Shown here one piece after another: positions 25,991-35,604 of a stretch of 64,000 bases of DNA; positions within the stretch are counted from its first letter, which is position 1; each line of letters starts with the position of its first letter. Location: assembly GCA_963837425.1 (NCBI GenBank), contig CAWINH010000002.1, positions 310,001-374,000 of the forward strand. The letters are read 5' to 3'. A program made the position numbers and the translations under genes. The notes under the pieces were generated by a model. That model searched no databases. It was not told where the DNA came from and saw only the letters and a list, made by a program, of their open reading frames with translations. Source of the stretch: CAWINH01 sp963837425. Its GTDB lineage: Bacteria > Chloroflexota > Limnocylindria > QHBO01.

Positions 25991-26023
25991 GAGGCGGCTG
26001 CCCCGCAGCAGGGGCGCCGCCTC
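25991..26023 (+). terminator. GC-rich hairpin downstream of the zinc-ribbon gene
   Basis: GAGGCGGC (25991-25998) pairs with GCCGCCTC (26016-26023), extended inside by CCCC/GGGG. It is followed by TTCGTAT, so the T-run is weak. It lies between the zinc-ribbon stop and the transketolase promoter and would separate the two units. Confidence 0.6.
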
Positions 26024-26060
26024 TTCGTATGCCCGCATCGGCGCATGCACCCCCGACTCG

Positions 26061-26066
26061 TATCAT
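26061..26066 (+). promoter_or_regulatory. TATCAT -10-like box for the pentose phosphate operon
   Basis: TATCAT ends 8 nt before the transketolase ATG at 26075. The G-run between them is too close to the ATG to act as a normal ribosome-binding site, so a leaderless start is likely. Confidence 0.5.
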
Positions 26067-26074
26067 GGGGGGAT

Positions 26075-27925
26075 ATGAATGCACACGACACCTGGCGTGA
26101 GCTCGGCCAGCAGTTCCGAGTCGACTCTATCCGATCCAGCTCGGCGGCCGGCTCCGGGCACCCGACCAGCTCGATGTCCGCCGCCGACCTCATGGCGGTT
26201 CTGCTGGCGGGCCACCTCCGATACGACTTCGCCGATCCGGCGAACCCGTCGAACGATCACCTGATCTTCAGCAAGGGCCACGCATCGCCGCTCCTCTACG
26301 CGATGTACCGCGCCGCCGGTGCGATCAGCGACGAGGAGATGCTCACCTTCCGCAAGCGCGGCAGCCGGCTCGAGGGGCACCCGACGCCGGTGCTGCCCTG
26401 GGTCGACGTTGCGACCGGATCGCTCGGTCAGGGGCTGCCGATCGCGGTCGGCGTGGCGCTCACCGCGAAGCGATTCGACCGCCTCGACTACCGGGTCTGG
26501 TGCCTCTGCGGGGACTCGGAGATGGCCGAGGGCTCGATCTGGGAGGCGTTCGAACACGCATCGCACGACGGGCTCGACAATCTCACCGCCATCATCGACG
26601 TCAACCGCCTTGGGCAGACCGGCGAGACGATGCACGGCTGGGACCTCGACGCGTACGCGAAGCGCGCACTGGCCTTCGGCTGGCACGCGATCGAGATCGA
26701 CGGTCACGACGTCACGGCGATCGACGATGCCTACCGCGAGGCGATCGCCACCACGGGTCAGCCGACGGTCGTGATCGCCCGGACCGAGAAGGGCCACGGC
26801 GTGGCGGCCGTCGCCAACAAGAACGGATTCCACGGCAAGCCGCTCGCGGATCCGGAGGCGGCGATCGCGGAGCTCGGGGGCCTGCGCAACCTGCACGTCG
26901 ACGTACGGGCCCCGGCGTCGGGTACCACGCCCCACCGCTTCGCCGCGAGCGGCGAGCTTCGGCTCCCGGCCTACGAGCTGGGGACGACCGAGGCGACTCG
27001 CAAGGCGTTCGGCGACGCGCTGGTGGCCCTCGCCAATGCGCGCGGCGACGTGATCGCCCTCGACGGCGAGGTCGGCAACTCGACGTACACCGGCGAGTTT
27101 GCCGAGGCGCACGCCGATCGATTCATCCAGGCCTACATCGCCGAGCAGCAGCTGGTGGCCGATGCCATCGCGCTCTCCGTCCGCGGCTGGCGGCCGTTCG
27201 CCGCCACGTTCGCGGCGTTCCTGTCGCGCGCCTACGACTTCGTCCGGATGGGCGCCATCAGCCGTGCGAACATCGTGCTGGCCGGCTCGCACGCCGGGGT
27301 GAGCATTGGCGAGGACGGGCCGTCGCAGATGGCGCTCGAGGACATCGCCTCGCTGCGCGCGGTGCACGGCAGCACGGTGCTCTACCCGTCGGACGCGAAC
27401 CAGACGGCGGCGCTGATGGCCGAGATCGCCGACCGGCCCGGAATCATCTTCCTGCGCACGACGCGTGAGAAGACGCCGATCCTCTATCCGCCCGGCGAGG
27501 CGTTCGAGGTCGGTGGCAGCCGCGTCGTCCGCGGCAGCGACCGGGACCGGGTGACGTTGGTGGGGGCCGGGGTCACGCTCCACGCGGCGCTGCGCGCCGC
27601 TGACCTGCTGGCCGCCGAGGGAATCGCCGCGCGAGTCATCGACCTCTACTCGGTGAAGCCGATCGACGCCGCGACGCTGCGTGCCGCCGGCGCCGAGACG
27701 CAGGGAATCGTGACCGCCGAGGACCATTGGGCGGAGGGCGGCCTGGGCGACGCGGTGCTCGAGGTCTTCGCCGCGGACCCGAACCGGCCGCCGATCGTCA
27801 AGCTCGCGGTCCATGACATGCCTGGATCGGCCACTCCGGACGAGGAGCTCGCCGATGCCGGGATCGATGCGGAGCACATTGCCGCCGCGGCCCGCGAGCT
27901 GGTCGGCTCGCGGGTGGTGGCCTGA
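26075..27925 (+). CDS. tkt: Transketolase
   Basis: This 616-aa thiamine-diphosphate enzyme transfers two-carbon units between pentose and triose/hexose phosphates. The N-terminal SIRSSSAAGSGHPTSSMSAA, FSKGHASPLLYAMY, the TPP motif region LCGDSEMAEGSIWEAFEHAS...DVNRLGQTG and the central GEVGNSTYTG and HAGVSIGEDGPSQ segments are all present, so the chain is complete (PP, Pyr and C-terminal domains). It opens a seven-gene operon running to pgl at 35312. The ATG at 26075 is preferred over 26045 because of the TATCAT box. Confidence 0.95.
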   Translation: MNAHDTWRELGQQFRVDSIRSSSAAGSGHPTSSMSAADLMAVLLAGHLRYDFADPANPSNDHLIFSKGHASPLLYAMYRAAGAISDEEMLTFRKRGSRLEGHPTPVLPWVDVATGSLGQGLPIAVGVALTAKRFDRLDYRVWCLCGDSEMAEGSIWEAFEHASHDGLDNLTAIIDVNRLGQTGETMHGWDLDAYAKRALAFGWHAIEIDGHDVTAIDDAYREAIATTGQPTVVIARTEKGHGVAAVANKNGFHGKPLADPEAAIAELGGLRNLHVDVRAPASGTTPHRFAASGELRLPAYELGTTEATRKAFGDALVALANARGDVIALDGEVGNSTYTGEFAEAHADRFIQAYIAEQQLVADAIALSVRGWRPFAATFAAFLSRAYDFVRMGAISRANIVLAGSHAGVSIGEDGPSQMALEDIASLRAVHGSTVLYPSDANQTAALMAEIADRPGIIFLRTTREKTPILYPPGEAFEVGGSRVVRGSDRDRVTLVGAGVTLHAALRAADLLAAEGIAARVIDLYSVKPIDAATLRAAGAETQGIVTAEDHWAEGGLGDAVLEVFAADPNRPPIVKLAVHDMPGSATPDEELADAGIDAEHIAAAARELVGSRVVA

Positions 27926-27945
27926 TGGTTGAGGAGGAAGACGCC

Positions 27946-29049
27946 ATGAACGCGCTGCAGCGCCTCCACGCGGAGTTCGACCAGAGCCCGTGGATCGACT
28001 TCATCGACCGCGACCTCATCACCTCCGGCCGGCTCGCCGGGCTGGTGGCGGATGGGATCCGGGGCCTCACCAGCAACCCGACGATCTTCGCCAAGGCGGT
28101 GGCGACCGGCCAGTACGACACGCTCGTCCGTCGAGAGCTGGACGCCGGCCACGGAGACCGTGAGATCTACGAGGAGATCGCCACCGGGGACGTGGGCGAT
28201 GCGGCCGATGTGTTGCGGACCACCTATGACGCCTCGGATGGCGCGGACGGCTTCGTCTCGATCGAGGTGGAGCCGGACCTCGCCGACGACACGACGGGCA
28301 CGCTCGAGCGCGCTCGCCAGCTGTGGCGGCGCATGGATCGGCCGAACATCCTCATCAAGATCCCGGCCACCGAGGCGGGGATCCCGGCCATCGAGGCCGC
28401 GATCGCCGAGGGGATCAACGTGAACGTGACGCTGATGTTCAGTGTCGACGTCTACCGGCGCGTCGCGCGGGCGTACATCGCCGGGCTGCGGACCCGTCAT
28501 CGGCGCGGCGCGGACGTGAATCGCATCGCATCGGTCGCCAGCTTCTTCGTGAGTCGTGTCGACACGAAGGTCGACGCCGCCCTCGAGCAGGTCGGCACGC
28601 CGTCCGCCCTGAACGCGCGCGGCCGCGCCGCGGTGGCGAACGCGAAGATGGCCTACGCGGCGTACGACGAGATCTTCGGCGGCGACGAGTTCGCCGACCT
28701 GCGGGCCGCGGGGGCCCGCGTGCAGCGCTGTCTGTGGGCCAGCACGAGCACGAAGAACCCGGCCTATCGGGACGTGCTGTACGTGGAGGAGCTCATCGGC
28801 CCCGAGACGGTGAACACGATGCCCATGCCGACCATCGAGGCCCTCATCGACCACGGGTCCCTGGTGCGCCGGCTTGATGCGGACCTGCCCGCCGAGCTGG
28901 AGGCGATCCGCATGGTCGAGGCGCAGGGCATCAGCATGAAGACCGTGACCGACGAGCTCATCGCTGAGGGGGTGAAGGCCTTCGCGGACTCCTTCGACGA
29001 GCTGATCGCCAGCATCGAGGAGAAGCGCCGGGCCCTGGCTCCGGCATGA
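27946..29049 (+). CDS. tal: Transaldolase
   Basis: This 367-aa transaldolase exchanges three-carbon units between sedoheptulose-7-phosphate and glyceraldehyde-3-phosphate. The TSNPTIFAKAV motif, the Schiff-base lysine in RPNILIKIPATEAGIPAIEA and the NVTLMFSVDVYRRVARAYI strand mark the family. The length fits the long form that is often fused to glucose-6-phosphate isomerase; here the isomerase follows as a separate overlapping gene. A strong GAGGAGG (27931-27937) sets the ATG at 27946, 20 bp after the tkt stop. Confidence 0.95.
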   Translation: MNALQRLHAEFDQSPWIDFIDRDLITSGRLAGLVADGIRGLTSNPTIFAKAVATGQYDTLVRRELDAGHGDREIYEEIATGDVGDAADVLRTTYDASDGADGFVSIEVEPDLADDTTGTLERARQLWRRMDRPNILIKIPATEAGIPAIEAAIAEGINVNVTLMFSVDVYRRVARAYIAGLRTRHRRGADVNRIASVASFFVSRVDTKVDAALEQVGTPSALNARGRAAVANAKMAYAAYDEIFGGDEFADLRAAGARVQRCLWASTSTKNPAYRDVLYVEELIGPETVNTMPMPTIEALIDHGSLVRRLDADLPAELEAIRMVEAQGISMKTVTDELIAEGVKAFADSFDELIASIEEKRRALAPA

Positions 29050-30722
29050 GTGACGCGACGCTCAGCAAGGCGACCCGAGATCGTCTGGAGGCCTGGGACA
29101 CGGAGCGCGTCGCCGAGCGGCTGTGGGCCAAGGACGGGACCCTGTGGGCCGCGTCGGGGAAGGAGCCGGCGGCGCTCGCCGCCTGGCTCGGCTGGCTCGA
29201 CCTGCCGACGGCGATGAGCGCCCGGATCGACGAGCTCGAGCACCTCGCCCGCGACGTGCGGCGCGACGGCTACGCGCGCGCCGCCGTGCTGGGGATGGGC
29301 GGCTCCAGCCTGGCCCCCGAGCTCTACAGCCGCGTCTTCGCGGGGTCGGACGTCGAGCTGCGGATCTGCGACTCCACGCACCCCGACGCGGTGCGTGGCT
29401 TCCGCGACTGGGCGCAGAGCGCGCGGACGCTCTTCTGCGTGAGCAGCAAGTCGGGTTCCACGACCGAGCCGAATGCGTTCCATGCGGCGATGGCCTCCTT
29501 CGCGCCGGCCCTCGACTTCGTGGCCATCACCGACCCCGGAAGCTCACTGGCCGAGACTGCTCGCGCGCAGGAGTTCCGCGCGATCGTGGATGGCCCGCCC
29601 GACGTCGGCGGGCGCTACTCGGCGCTCAGCGTCTTCGGCCTGGTCCCGGCCGCCCTCCATGGGGTGGACCTCCGGGCGCTGCTGGCGGGCGCGGTCGAGA
29701 TGGCGGATGCCTGCCGGCGCGGGGCAGCCGGCAACCCGGGGCTGGCGCTGGGTGCCGCCATCGGCGAAGCGGCCCGCGCCGGGCGCGACAAGCTCACGAT
29801 CCTCACCTCGCCCCGCCTGGCGCCGTTCGGCGACTGGGTGGAGCAGCTCATCGCCGAGAGCACCGGCAAGCAGGGCACCGGAATCGTGCCGATCGTCGGG
29901 GAGTCGGTCGGCCGGCCCTCCGCGTACGGCGACGACCGCTGCTTCGTGATGCTGACCGAGGCGGCGGATGCCGATACCCAGTGGCGCGCGCTGACCGCGG
30001 AGCTCGAGGCGGCCGGCCACCCGGTGCTGCGCATCGAGGTCGATGGCCCGAGCGCGGTCGGTGGCGAGTTCGTGCGCTGGGAGGTGGCGACTGCTGCCGC
30101 CGGCATCGTGCTCGGGATCGATCCTTTCGACCAGCCCAACGTGCAGGAGAGCAAGGACGCCACGAAGGCGCTCCTCGACGCTTTCCGGGAGAACGGAACG
30201 CTGCCGGCGCCGGCGCCGGTCGTTTCCGACGCGGGCATTGCCGCGTACTTCGACCCCGGCGTGCTCGGCCCGGCGCCAGACAGCGTGGACGCCGCCCTGC
30301 GCCTGCTCCTGGGCGGGATCCATGCCCGCGACTACCTGGCGCTGCTCGCGTACGTGCCCGCCGAGGCCGGATCGGAGGCGCGGCTCCAGCGCGTGCGGAC
30401 GGCAGTCCGCGATGCCCTGGGGGTGGCGACCACGCTGGGCTTCGGGCCTCGCTTTCTCCATTCCACAGGGCAGCTGCACAAGGGCGGGCCGGACAGCGGC
30501 GCCTTCGTGCAGCTCACCGCCGAGCCGGAGCGTGACCTTCCGATCCCCGGCTGGGCGGAGTCGTTCGGTACGCTGATCGCCGCGCAGGCACTCGGCGACC
30601 TCACCTCGCTGCAGCGTCGCGGGCGGCGGGTGCTCCGCCTCCACCTGGCGCGCGCCGATGGAGGCCTCGAACGATTCGAGACGATGGTGGCCGACGCCCT
30701 GCCCGCCCTGGCGCGGGCCTGA
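29046..30722 (+). CDS. pgi: Glucose-6-phosphate isomerase
   Basis: This 558-aa enzyme interconverts glucose-6-phosphate and fructose-6-phosphate. The double SIS-fold signatures are VLGMGGSSLAPELYSRVF and FCVSSKSGSTTEPNAFHAAM, with DVGGRYSALSVFGLVPA and QPNVQESKDATKALLDAF further on. It resembles the isomerase half of bacterial Tal-Pgi fusion proteins more than classical Pgi. Its ATG overlaps the tal stop (ATGA), so the two products are made in step. It lies in the pentose phosphate operon. Confidence 0.94.
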   Translation: MSDATLSKATRDRLEAWDTERVAERLWAKDGTLWAASGKEPAALAAWLGWLDLPTAMSARIDELEHLARDVRRDGYARAAVLGMGGSSLAPELYSRVFAGSDVELRICDSTHPDAVRGFRDWAQSARTLFCVSSKSGSTTEPNAFHAAMASFAPALDFVAITDPGSSLAETARAQEFRAIVDGPPDVGGRYSALSVFGLVPAALHGVDLRALLAGAVEMADACRRGAAGNPGLALGAAIGEAARAGRDKLTILTSPRLAPFGDWVEQLIAESTGKQGTGIVPIVGESVGRPSAYGDDRCFVMLTEAADADTQWRALTAELEAAGHPVLRIEVDGPSAVGGEFVRWEVATAAAGIVLGIDPFDQPNVQESKDATKALLDAFRENGTLPAPAPVVSDAGIAAYFDPGVLGPAPDSVDAALRLLLGGIHARDYLALLAYVPAEAGSEARLQRVRTAVRDALGVATTLGFGPRFLHSTGQLHKGGPDSGAFVQLTAEPERDLPIPGWAESFGTLIAAQALGDLTSLQRRGRRVLRLHLARADGGLERFETMVADALPALARA

Positions 30723-30765
30723 CCTCGGAGGGAGTCGCAACAGCATACGAAGCAAGGAGCCGAGC

Positions 30766-31701
30766 ATGGACGTAGGAATCGTCGGCCTGGGACGCATGGG
30801 GGCCGGGATGGCGCGCCGCCTCGCGCGGGACGGTCATCGGGTGGTCGCATGGAATCGGACCGAGTCGGTGGCCACCGAGGTTGCGGCCGAGCCGGAAAAC
30901 GCGGGCCGGATCACGGTCGCCGAGCCGATCGGCAGCATCGTCGAGCACCTCGAGGCGCCGCGCTTCGTGATCATCAGCGTCCCGGCCGGTGACGCGACGG
31001 AGCAGATGATCGACCAGCTGCTGGAGATCCTTTCCCCGGGCGACGTGATCGTGGATGCGGGCAACTCGAACTTCCATGACAGCCAGCGCCGGGCCGCCAA
31101 GGTCGAGGCGCGCGGGATCGAGTGGCTGGACATGGGCGTCTCCGGCGGGGTCTGGGGCCTGACGGTTGGCTTCTGCGCGATGCTCGGCGGAAAGCGCGAG
31201 GTGTTCGATCGCTTCGAGCCATCGGTGAAGACGCTGGCCCCCGAGGGCGGCTACCTGTATTGCGGGCCTGCAGGAGCCGGCCACTACGTGAAGATGGTCC
31301 ACAACGGGATCGAGTACGGCGTCATGCAGGCCTATGGCGAGGGCTTCGACATCCTCCACGCCTCGGGGTTCGATCTCGACCTCGCGGCCGTGGCGCGGAT
31401 GTGGCAGAACGGCAGCGTGATCCGCTCCTGGCTCCTCGAGCTGGCCGGCGACGCCTTTGCGAAGGAGGGAAATGACCTGGCAAAGATCGAGGGCTGGGTC
31501 AACGACTCGGGCGAGGGGCGCTGGACCGTCTTCGACGCGATCGACCATGACGTGCCGGCGCCGATCATCACCCTCAGCCTCATCCAGCGCTTCCGCAGCC
31601 GGCGCGAGCCAGACAGCTACACCGACAAGGTCCTCGCTGCGCTCCGCAACGAGTTCGGAGGCCACGCGATCAAGTCGGTCGCCGGCGATGAGTCGTCCTA
31701 G
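30766..31701 (+). CDS. gnd: 6-phosphogluconate dehydrogenase, decarboxylating (short GntZ/YqeC type)
   Basis: This 311-aa dehydrogenase is of the short form. The NAD(P) fold is DVGIVGLGRMGAGMARRLAR. Then come VIVDAGNSNFHDSQRRAA, the catalytic MGVSGGVWGLTVGFCAMLGG and the substrate lysine region GAGHYVKMVHNGIEYGVMQA. It converts 6-phosphogluconate to ribulose-5-phosphate and CO2. Short forms often prefer NAD. AAGGAG at about 30754-30759 precedes the ATG. Its end overlaps the zwf start by 14 bp. Confidence 0.94.
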   Translation: MDVGIVGLGRMGAGMARRLARDGHRVVAWNRTESVATEVAAEPENAGRITVAEPIGSIVEHLEAPRFVIISVPAGDATEQMIDQLLEILSPGDVIVDAGNSNFHDSQRRAAKVEARGIEWLDMGVSGGVWGLTVGFCAMLGGKREVFDRFEPSVKTLAPEGGYLYCGPAGAGHYVKMVHNGIEYGVMQAYGEGFDILHASGFDLDLAAVARMWQNGSVIRSWLLELAGDAFAKEGNDLAKIEGWVNDSGEGRWTVFDAIDHDVPAPIITLSLIQRFRSRREPDSYTDKVLAALRNEFGGHAIKSVAGDESS

Positions 31702-33313
31702 CCCGATGGCCACGACTGCGCCCGACCTGACGGGCACGCGCCTCCAACCCGGCGGCGCCGCGGAGCGAGCCCGCAACCCGCTGCGCGAGGGCCTCCGCAA
31801 CGAGCGGATGCCGGAACCGTGCACCATGGTCATCTGCGGCGCGACCGGCGACCTCACCGAGCGCAAGCTGGGCCCGGCCCTCTACAACCTCATGCTCGGC
31901 GGCTTTCTGCCCCCCGAGTTCACCGTCGTCGGCTTCGCGCGGCGCGAACTGTCCGACGACGACTTCCGTGAGCACCTCCGTGCCGGCATCGATCGCTTCA
32001 GCCGCAATCGGCCGGCAAAGGCATCCATCTGGGAATCGTTCAGCCGTGCGATCGAGTACCAGCGCGGCGAGTTCGACGCGCCCGGGGCATGGGCCGAGCT
32101 CGCGAAGCGCCTCGAGCGCATCGACCGCGACCGCGGCACCTCCGGCAATCGCCTCTTCTATCTCGCCGTGCAGCCGTCCCTCTATCCCGAGATCGTGCGG
32201 CAGCTCGGCGCGGCGGGGCTCTCCGGGGAGGAGGACGGGGTTGGGGGCGGGCGCCACGGCTGGACGCGGGTCATCGTGGAAAAGCCATTCGGCTCCGACA
32301 CCGCTTCTGCCCGTCGCCTGAACCGCGAGCTGCAGGGCGTCTTCGACGAGGAGCAGATCTATCGCATCGATCACTACCTCGGCAAGGAGACGGTCCAGAA
32401 CCTCGCCGTCTTTCGCTTCGGCAACGGCCTCTTCGAGCCGATCTGGAACCGGCGCTACATCGACAGTGTGCAGATCACGGTGGCCGAGACGGTGGGCGTC
32501 GAGGGCCGCGGCGAGTTCTACGACCAGACCGGGGCCCTGCGCGACATCGTGCAGAACCACGGGTTGCAGCTGCTCAGCACGTTCGCCATGGAGCCCCCGG
32601 TCGAGTTCCGCGCCGCCGACCTCCGCGACGAGAAGCTCAAGGTGCTGCGGGGGGTGAAGCCGATGACCGCCGAGGAGGTCGCGCAGCAGACCGTGCGCGG
32701 GCAGTACGTCTCCGGCTGGGTCGAGGGAGAGAAGGTGGTCTCCTACCGGGACGAGCCGGAGGTGAGGCCCGCCTCGGAGACCGAGACGTACGTGGCCCTG
32801 AAGCTCGGCATCGACTCCTGGCGGTGGGCAGGGGTGCCGATCTACCTGCGGACCGGCAAGGCGCTGGCGTCACGGGTCACCGAGATCGCGGTCCAGTTCA
32901 AGCGGGCACCGCTTGCGCTCTTCGCGCGCGCCGGCACCCCGGTGATGGACCCGAACATCCTGGCCATCCGGATCCAGCCGGACGAGGGCATCCTCCTCCG
33001 TTTCGGCGCCAAGGTCCCCGGTCAGGGTCTCCAGATCCGCAGCGTGAACATGGACTTCCGCTACGGTTCGAGCTTCGCCGTGGACTCGCCCGACGCGTAC
33101 GAGACCCTCGTCCTGGACTGCATGATCGGCGACGCCTCGCTCTTCACCCGCGCGGACGAGGTCGAGCGCGCGTGGGAGATCCTCGATCCGATCATGAAGG
33201 CGTGGGCGGCCGGCCATGGCGGGCCGATCCACTTCTATGGCGCGGGGAGCTGGGGGCCGCCGGCCGCGGACGAGCTCCTCGAGCGCGACGGCCGCAGCTG
33301 GCGCCGCCCATGA
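31688..33313 (+). CDS. zwf: Glucose-6-phosphate 1-dehydrogenase
   Basis: This 541-aa enzyme oxidises glucose-6-phosphate to 6-phosphogluconolactone. The coenzyme site is TMVICGATGDLTERKLGPAL, followed by RVIVEKPFGSDTASARRLNR and the active-site RIDHYLGKETVQNLAVFRFG, then IWNRRYIDSVQITVAE. The start is ATG 31688, inside the gnd gene; ATG 31706 is also possible. The next gene is its assembly factor OpcA (ATGA overlap), which usually means redox- or metabolite-tuned activity. Confidence 0.95.
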   Translation: MSRPSPMATTAPDLTGTRLQPGGAAERARNPLREGLRNERMPEPCTMVICGATGDLTERKLGPALYNLMLGGFLPPEFTVVGFARRELSDDDFREHLRAGIDRFSRNRPAKASIWESFSRAIEYQRGEFDAPGAWAELAKRLERIDRDRGTSGNRLFYLAVQPSLYPEIVRQLGAAGLSGEEDGVGGGRHGWTRVIVEKPFGSDTASARRLNRELQGVFDEEQIYRIDHYLGKETVQNLAVFRFGNGLFEPIWNRRYIDSVQITVAETVGVEGRGEFYDQTGALRDIVQNHGLQLLSTFAMEPPVEFRAADLRDEKLKVLRGVKPMTAEEVAQQTVRGQYVSGWVEGEKVVSYRDEPEVRPASETETYVALKLGIDSWRWAGVPIYLRTGKALASRVTEIAVQFKRAPLALFARAGTPVMDPNILAIRIQPDEGILLRFGAKVPGQGLQIRSVNMDFRYGSSFAVDSPDAYETLVLDCMIGDASLFTRADEVERAWEILDPIMKAWAAGHGGPIHFYGAGSWGPPAADELLERDGRSWRRP

Positions 33314-34578
33314 GCACCGAGACTGGTGGCCCACCGATCGACGCGGAGCACGAGCTCTCGATGCATCGGCGCCTCATGCGGTTCGGTGAGGCCGAGACCG
33401 CCATCGCGCCGCCATGGGTCGCACACGACACCTCGGTGCGCGTCATCGAGGGCCACCTGTCGCGCCTGTGGAGCGCTTCCACCACGGCCGAGGGGGACGC
33501 GCTGATCACCGAGAAGGGCCTGCCGCACGCTCGTGCCTCGGTGCTGAACCTCATCGCCACCGTGCCGGACGTGGATGCCGCCGAGCGCGTGGTCGCGACG
33601 ATGCTCGGGCTCGGCATGCGTCACCCGTCGCGGGCCATCGTGCTCGTCGCCGACGCGCGTCCAGGCGAGGGGGCACTAGACGCCTCGGTCAGCGCGCACT
33701 GCCGTCCCTCCGCAACCTCGGGCGAGCAGGTCTGCTACGAGGAGATCGTGCTGACCGTCCGCGGGGAGGCGGCCGAGCACCTGTCGGGCATGGTCGCCCC
33801 GCTGCTGATCCACGATCTCCCGACCCTCGTCTGGTGGCCCGGTGACCCGCCCTTTGCGGACCCGATCTTCGACCAGCTCGTCGAGCTCGGGGATCGGCTC
33901 ATCATCGACTCGAGCGATTTCGGCGACCTGCAGCTCGGAATGCGCCGCCTCGCGTCGCTGCGGCGGCGAAGCGGCATTGGCGACCTTACCTGGCGCCGGC
34001 TGGCCTGGTGGCAGGAGCTGACTGCCCAGTTCTTCGATGCGCCGCGATTCCGCCGCTACCTGCCGAACCTGAACCGGCTGCTCATTCGCTATGCGGTGCC
34101 GACGTCCGCCGAACGTGGCGGGGCGGTACGCTCGCCGCTTGCCCAGCCGCTGCTCTACGCGGGCTGGGTCGCCTCGCGGCTGGCCTGGAAGCGTCACGCG
34201 ACGGTCGAGCCGCTGTCGGAGGGCCGGCTGCGGCTCCGCATGGAAGGCCGATACGAGATGGTCGACCTGCTCATCGAGCCGGAGCCCACCGACGATCTGC
34301 CGGCGGGGGAGTTCATCTCCGTTCGCCTCCGCTCGCTGGGGGAGACGGGAGCGGCGGAATTCATCATCGACCGAAGCGACGGCGAGGCGGTCGTGGCCAG
34401 CAACGCGGACGGCATGACCGCCTTGCTGCGAAGGGTCCACATGGACCCGCCCGGCGAATCCGAGCTGCTGGCCGGCAGCCTGATCACCGAGCGCCACGAT
34501 GATGTCTACGAGACCTCACTCCGCGCCGCCGCCATCATCCTGGCCAGTGCCCGCGAGGTCGAGGCGGCGGCCGGCTGA
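33310..34578 (+). CDS. opcA: Glucose-6-phosphate dehydrogenase assembly protein OpcA
   Basis: This 422-aa protein matches OpcA, the allosteric partner that assembles and activates glucose-6-phosphate dehydrogenase in actinobacteria and cyanobacteria. Visible features are ASVLNLIATVPDVDAAERVV, a HLSGMVAPLLIHDLPTLVWW core with WWPGDPPFADPIFDQLVELG, and DSSDFGDLQLGMRRLASL. The gene is coupled to zwf by ATGA and to pgl by TGATG overlap, keeping the three products in balance. Confidence 0.93.
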   Translation: MSTETGGPPIDAEHELSMHRRLMRFGEAETAIAPPWVAHDTSVRVIEGHLSRLWSASTTAEGDALITEKGLPHARASVLNLIATVPDVDAAERVVATMLGLGMRHPSRAIVLVADARPGEGALDASVSAHCRPSATSGEQVCYEEIVLTVRGEAAEHLSGMVAPLLIHDLPTLVWWPGDPPFADPIFDQLVELGDRLIIDSSDFGDLQLGMRRLASLRRRSGIGDLTWRRLAWWQELTAQFFDAPRFRRYLPNLNRLLIRYAVPTSAERGGAVRSPLAQPLLYAGWVASRLAWKRHATVEPLSEGRLRLRMEGRYEMVDLLIEPEPTDDLPAGEFISVRLRSLGETGAAEFIIDRSDGEAVVASNADGMTALLRRVHMDPPGESELLAGSLITERHDDVYETSLRAAAIILASAREVEAAAG

Positions 34579-35312
34579 TGCGCAGCTTCGAGGTGCATGC
34601 CGACGTGAACGCGGTGGCCGCAGCGACCGCCGACCGGCTCCTCGCGGTGGGGAGGAACGCGATGCGTCGCCGCGGGCGGTACATGCTGGCCCTCTCCGGC
34701 GGCTCGACGCCGCTGGCGGTCTGCCCGCTGCTCGTCATTCCACCCCGGGTGCGGATGCTCGACTGGCGACGCGTGGACTTCTTCTTCGTGGACGAGCGTG
34801 CCGTCCCGCCCGACGACGCCGAGTCGAACTACCACACGACGCGCGAGGCCCTGCTCGACTACCTGCCGGGCGTCAGCATGGACCAGGTGCATCGCATGCG
34901 AGGCGAGGCGGCGGACCTCGATGCGGCCGCTGCGGAATACGAGGGTGAGCTGCGCGACGCATTCGCCATGGGTCCGGGAGACGGCCCGCCGCGCTTCGAC
35001 CTCGCCTGGCTCGGGATGGGCCCCGACGGGCACACCGCATCGCTCTTCCCGGATTCGGCGGCGCTCGCAGAGCGGCGTCGGTGGGTATGCGCCAACTGGG
35101 CGCCCAGCCTGCGAGCGTGGCGGCTGACGCTCACGTTCGGGGTCCTGAATGCCGCGCGCGAGGCGATGTTCGTCGTGACCGGCGCCGACAAGGCCGCCGC
35201 ATTCGCCTCGATTCGCAGCGGGGAGGAGCGGCTGCCGGCGGCGAAGGTTCGTGCCCGTCGCACGCGCTGGATCGTCGACGCGACGACGGCCGGCGTGGTC
35301 TCCGGCCGCTAG
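34578..35312 (+). CDS. pgl: 6-phosphogluconolactonase
   Basis: This 244-aa hydrolase opens 6-phosphoglucono-lactone. Family landmarks are YMLALSGGSTPLAVCPLLV, RVDFFFVDERAVPPDDAESN and FDLAWLGMGPDGHTASLFPD. The A of its ATG is the last base of the opcA stop (TGATG). It closes the operon; a separate small gene follows after 10 bp. Confidence 0.94.
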   Translation: MRSFEVHADVNAVAAATADRLLAVGRNAMRRRGRYMLALSGGSTPLAVCPLLVIPPRVRMLDWRRVDFFFVDERAVPPDDAESNYHTTREALLDYLPGVSMDQVHRMRGEAADLDAAAAEYEGELRDAFAMGPGDGPPRFDLAWLGMGPDGHTASLFPDSAALAERRRWVCANWAPSLRAWRLTLTFGVLNAAREAMFVVTGADKAAAFASIRSGEERLPAAKVRARRTRWIVDATTAGVVSGR

Positions 35313-35315
35313 GCT
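35310..35315 (+). promoter_or_regulatory. TAGGCT -10-like box at the end of pgl
   Basis: TAGGCT overlaps the pgl stop codon and ends 7 nt before the ATG at 35323, so the next gene may have its own leaderless transcript. Confidence 0.3.
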
Positions 35316-35322
35316 ATCGCGC

Positions 35323-35589
35323 ATGGCGTGGATCTGGCTGCTCGCCACCATCGGCTCGGCGGGAGCGGCGTACCTCGTCGGCTGGCCGGCCTGGACCGGC
35401 TACCGGTCACGGGAGGCGCGCGACCTCAACGCCGAGCGTTACCTCGCCTGGCGCGGCCGCGCGGATCGCAACCGGGCCGGCTCCCTGAGCGAAGGGATGA
35501 CCGGCGAGGAGCGCCGTCGGCTGTGGATCGCCGCGATCCTCGGTGTGGTCGCCGTCTTCTGCCTCGTTGGCTTCTTCACCTACGCATGA
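35323..35589 (+). CDS. Small membrane protein with N- and C-terminal helices
   Basis: This 88-aa protein has a helix at each end (WLLATIGSAGAAYLVGWPAW and LWIAAILGVVAVFCLVGFFT). A charged middle (RSREARDLNAERYLAWRGRA) would face the cytoplasm. It has no recognisable family. It lies between pgl and a thioredoxin-like gene, 15 bp before the latter. Confidence 0.7.
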   Translation: MAWIWLLATIGSAGAAYLVGWPAWTGYRSREARDLNAERYLAWRGRADRNRAGSLSEGMTGEERRRLWIAAILGVVAVFCLVGFFTYA

Positions 35590-35604
35590 GCGGGGCGGCA
35601 TCCG

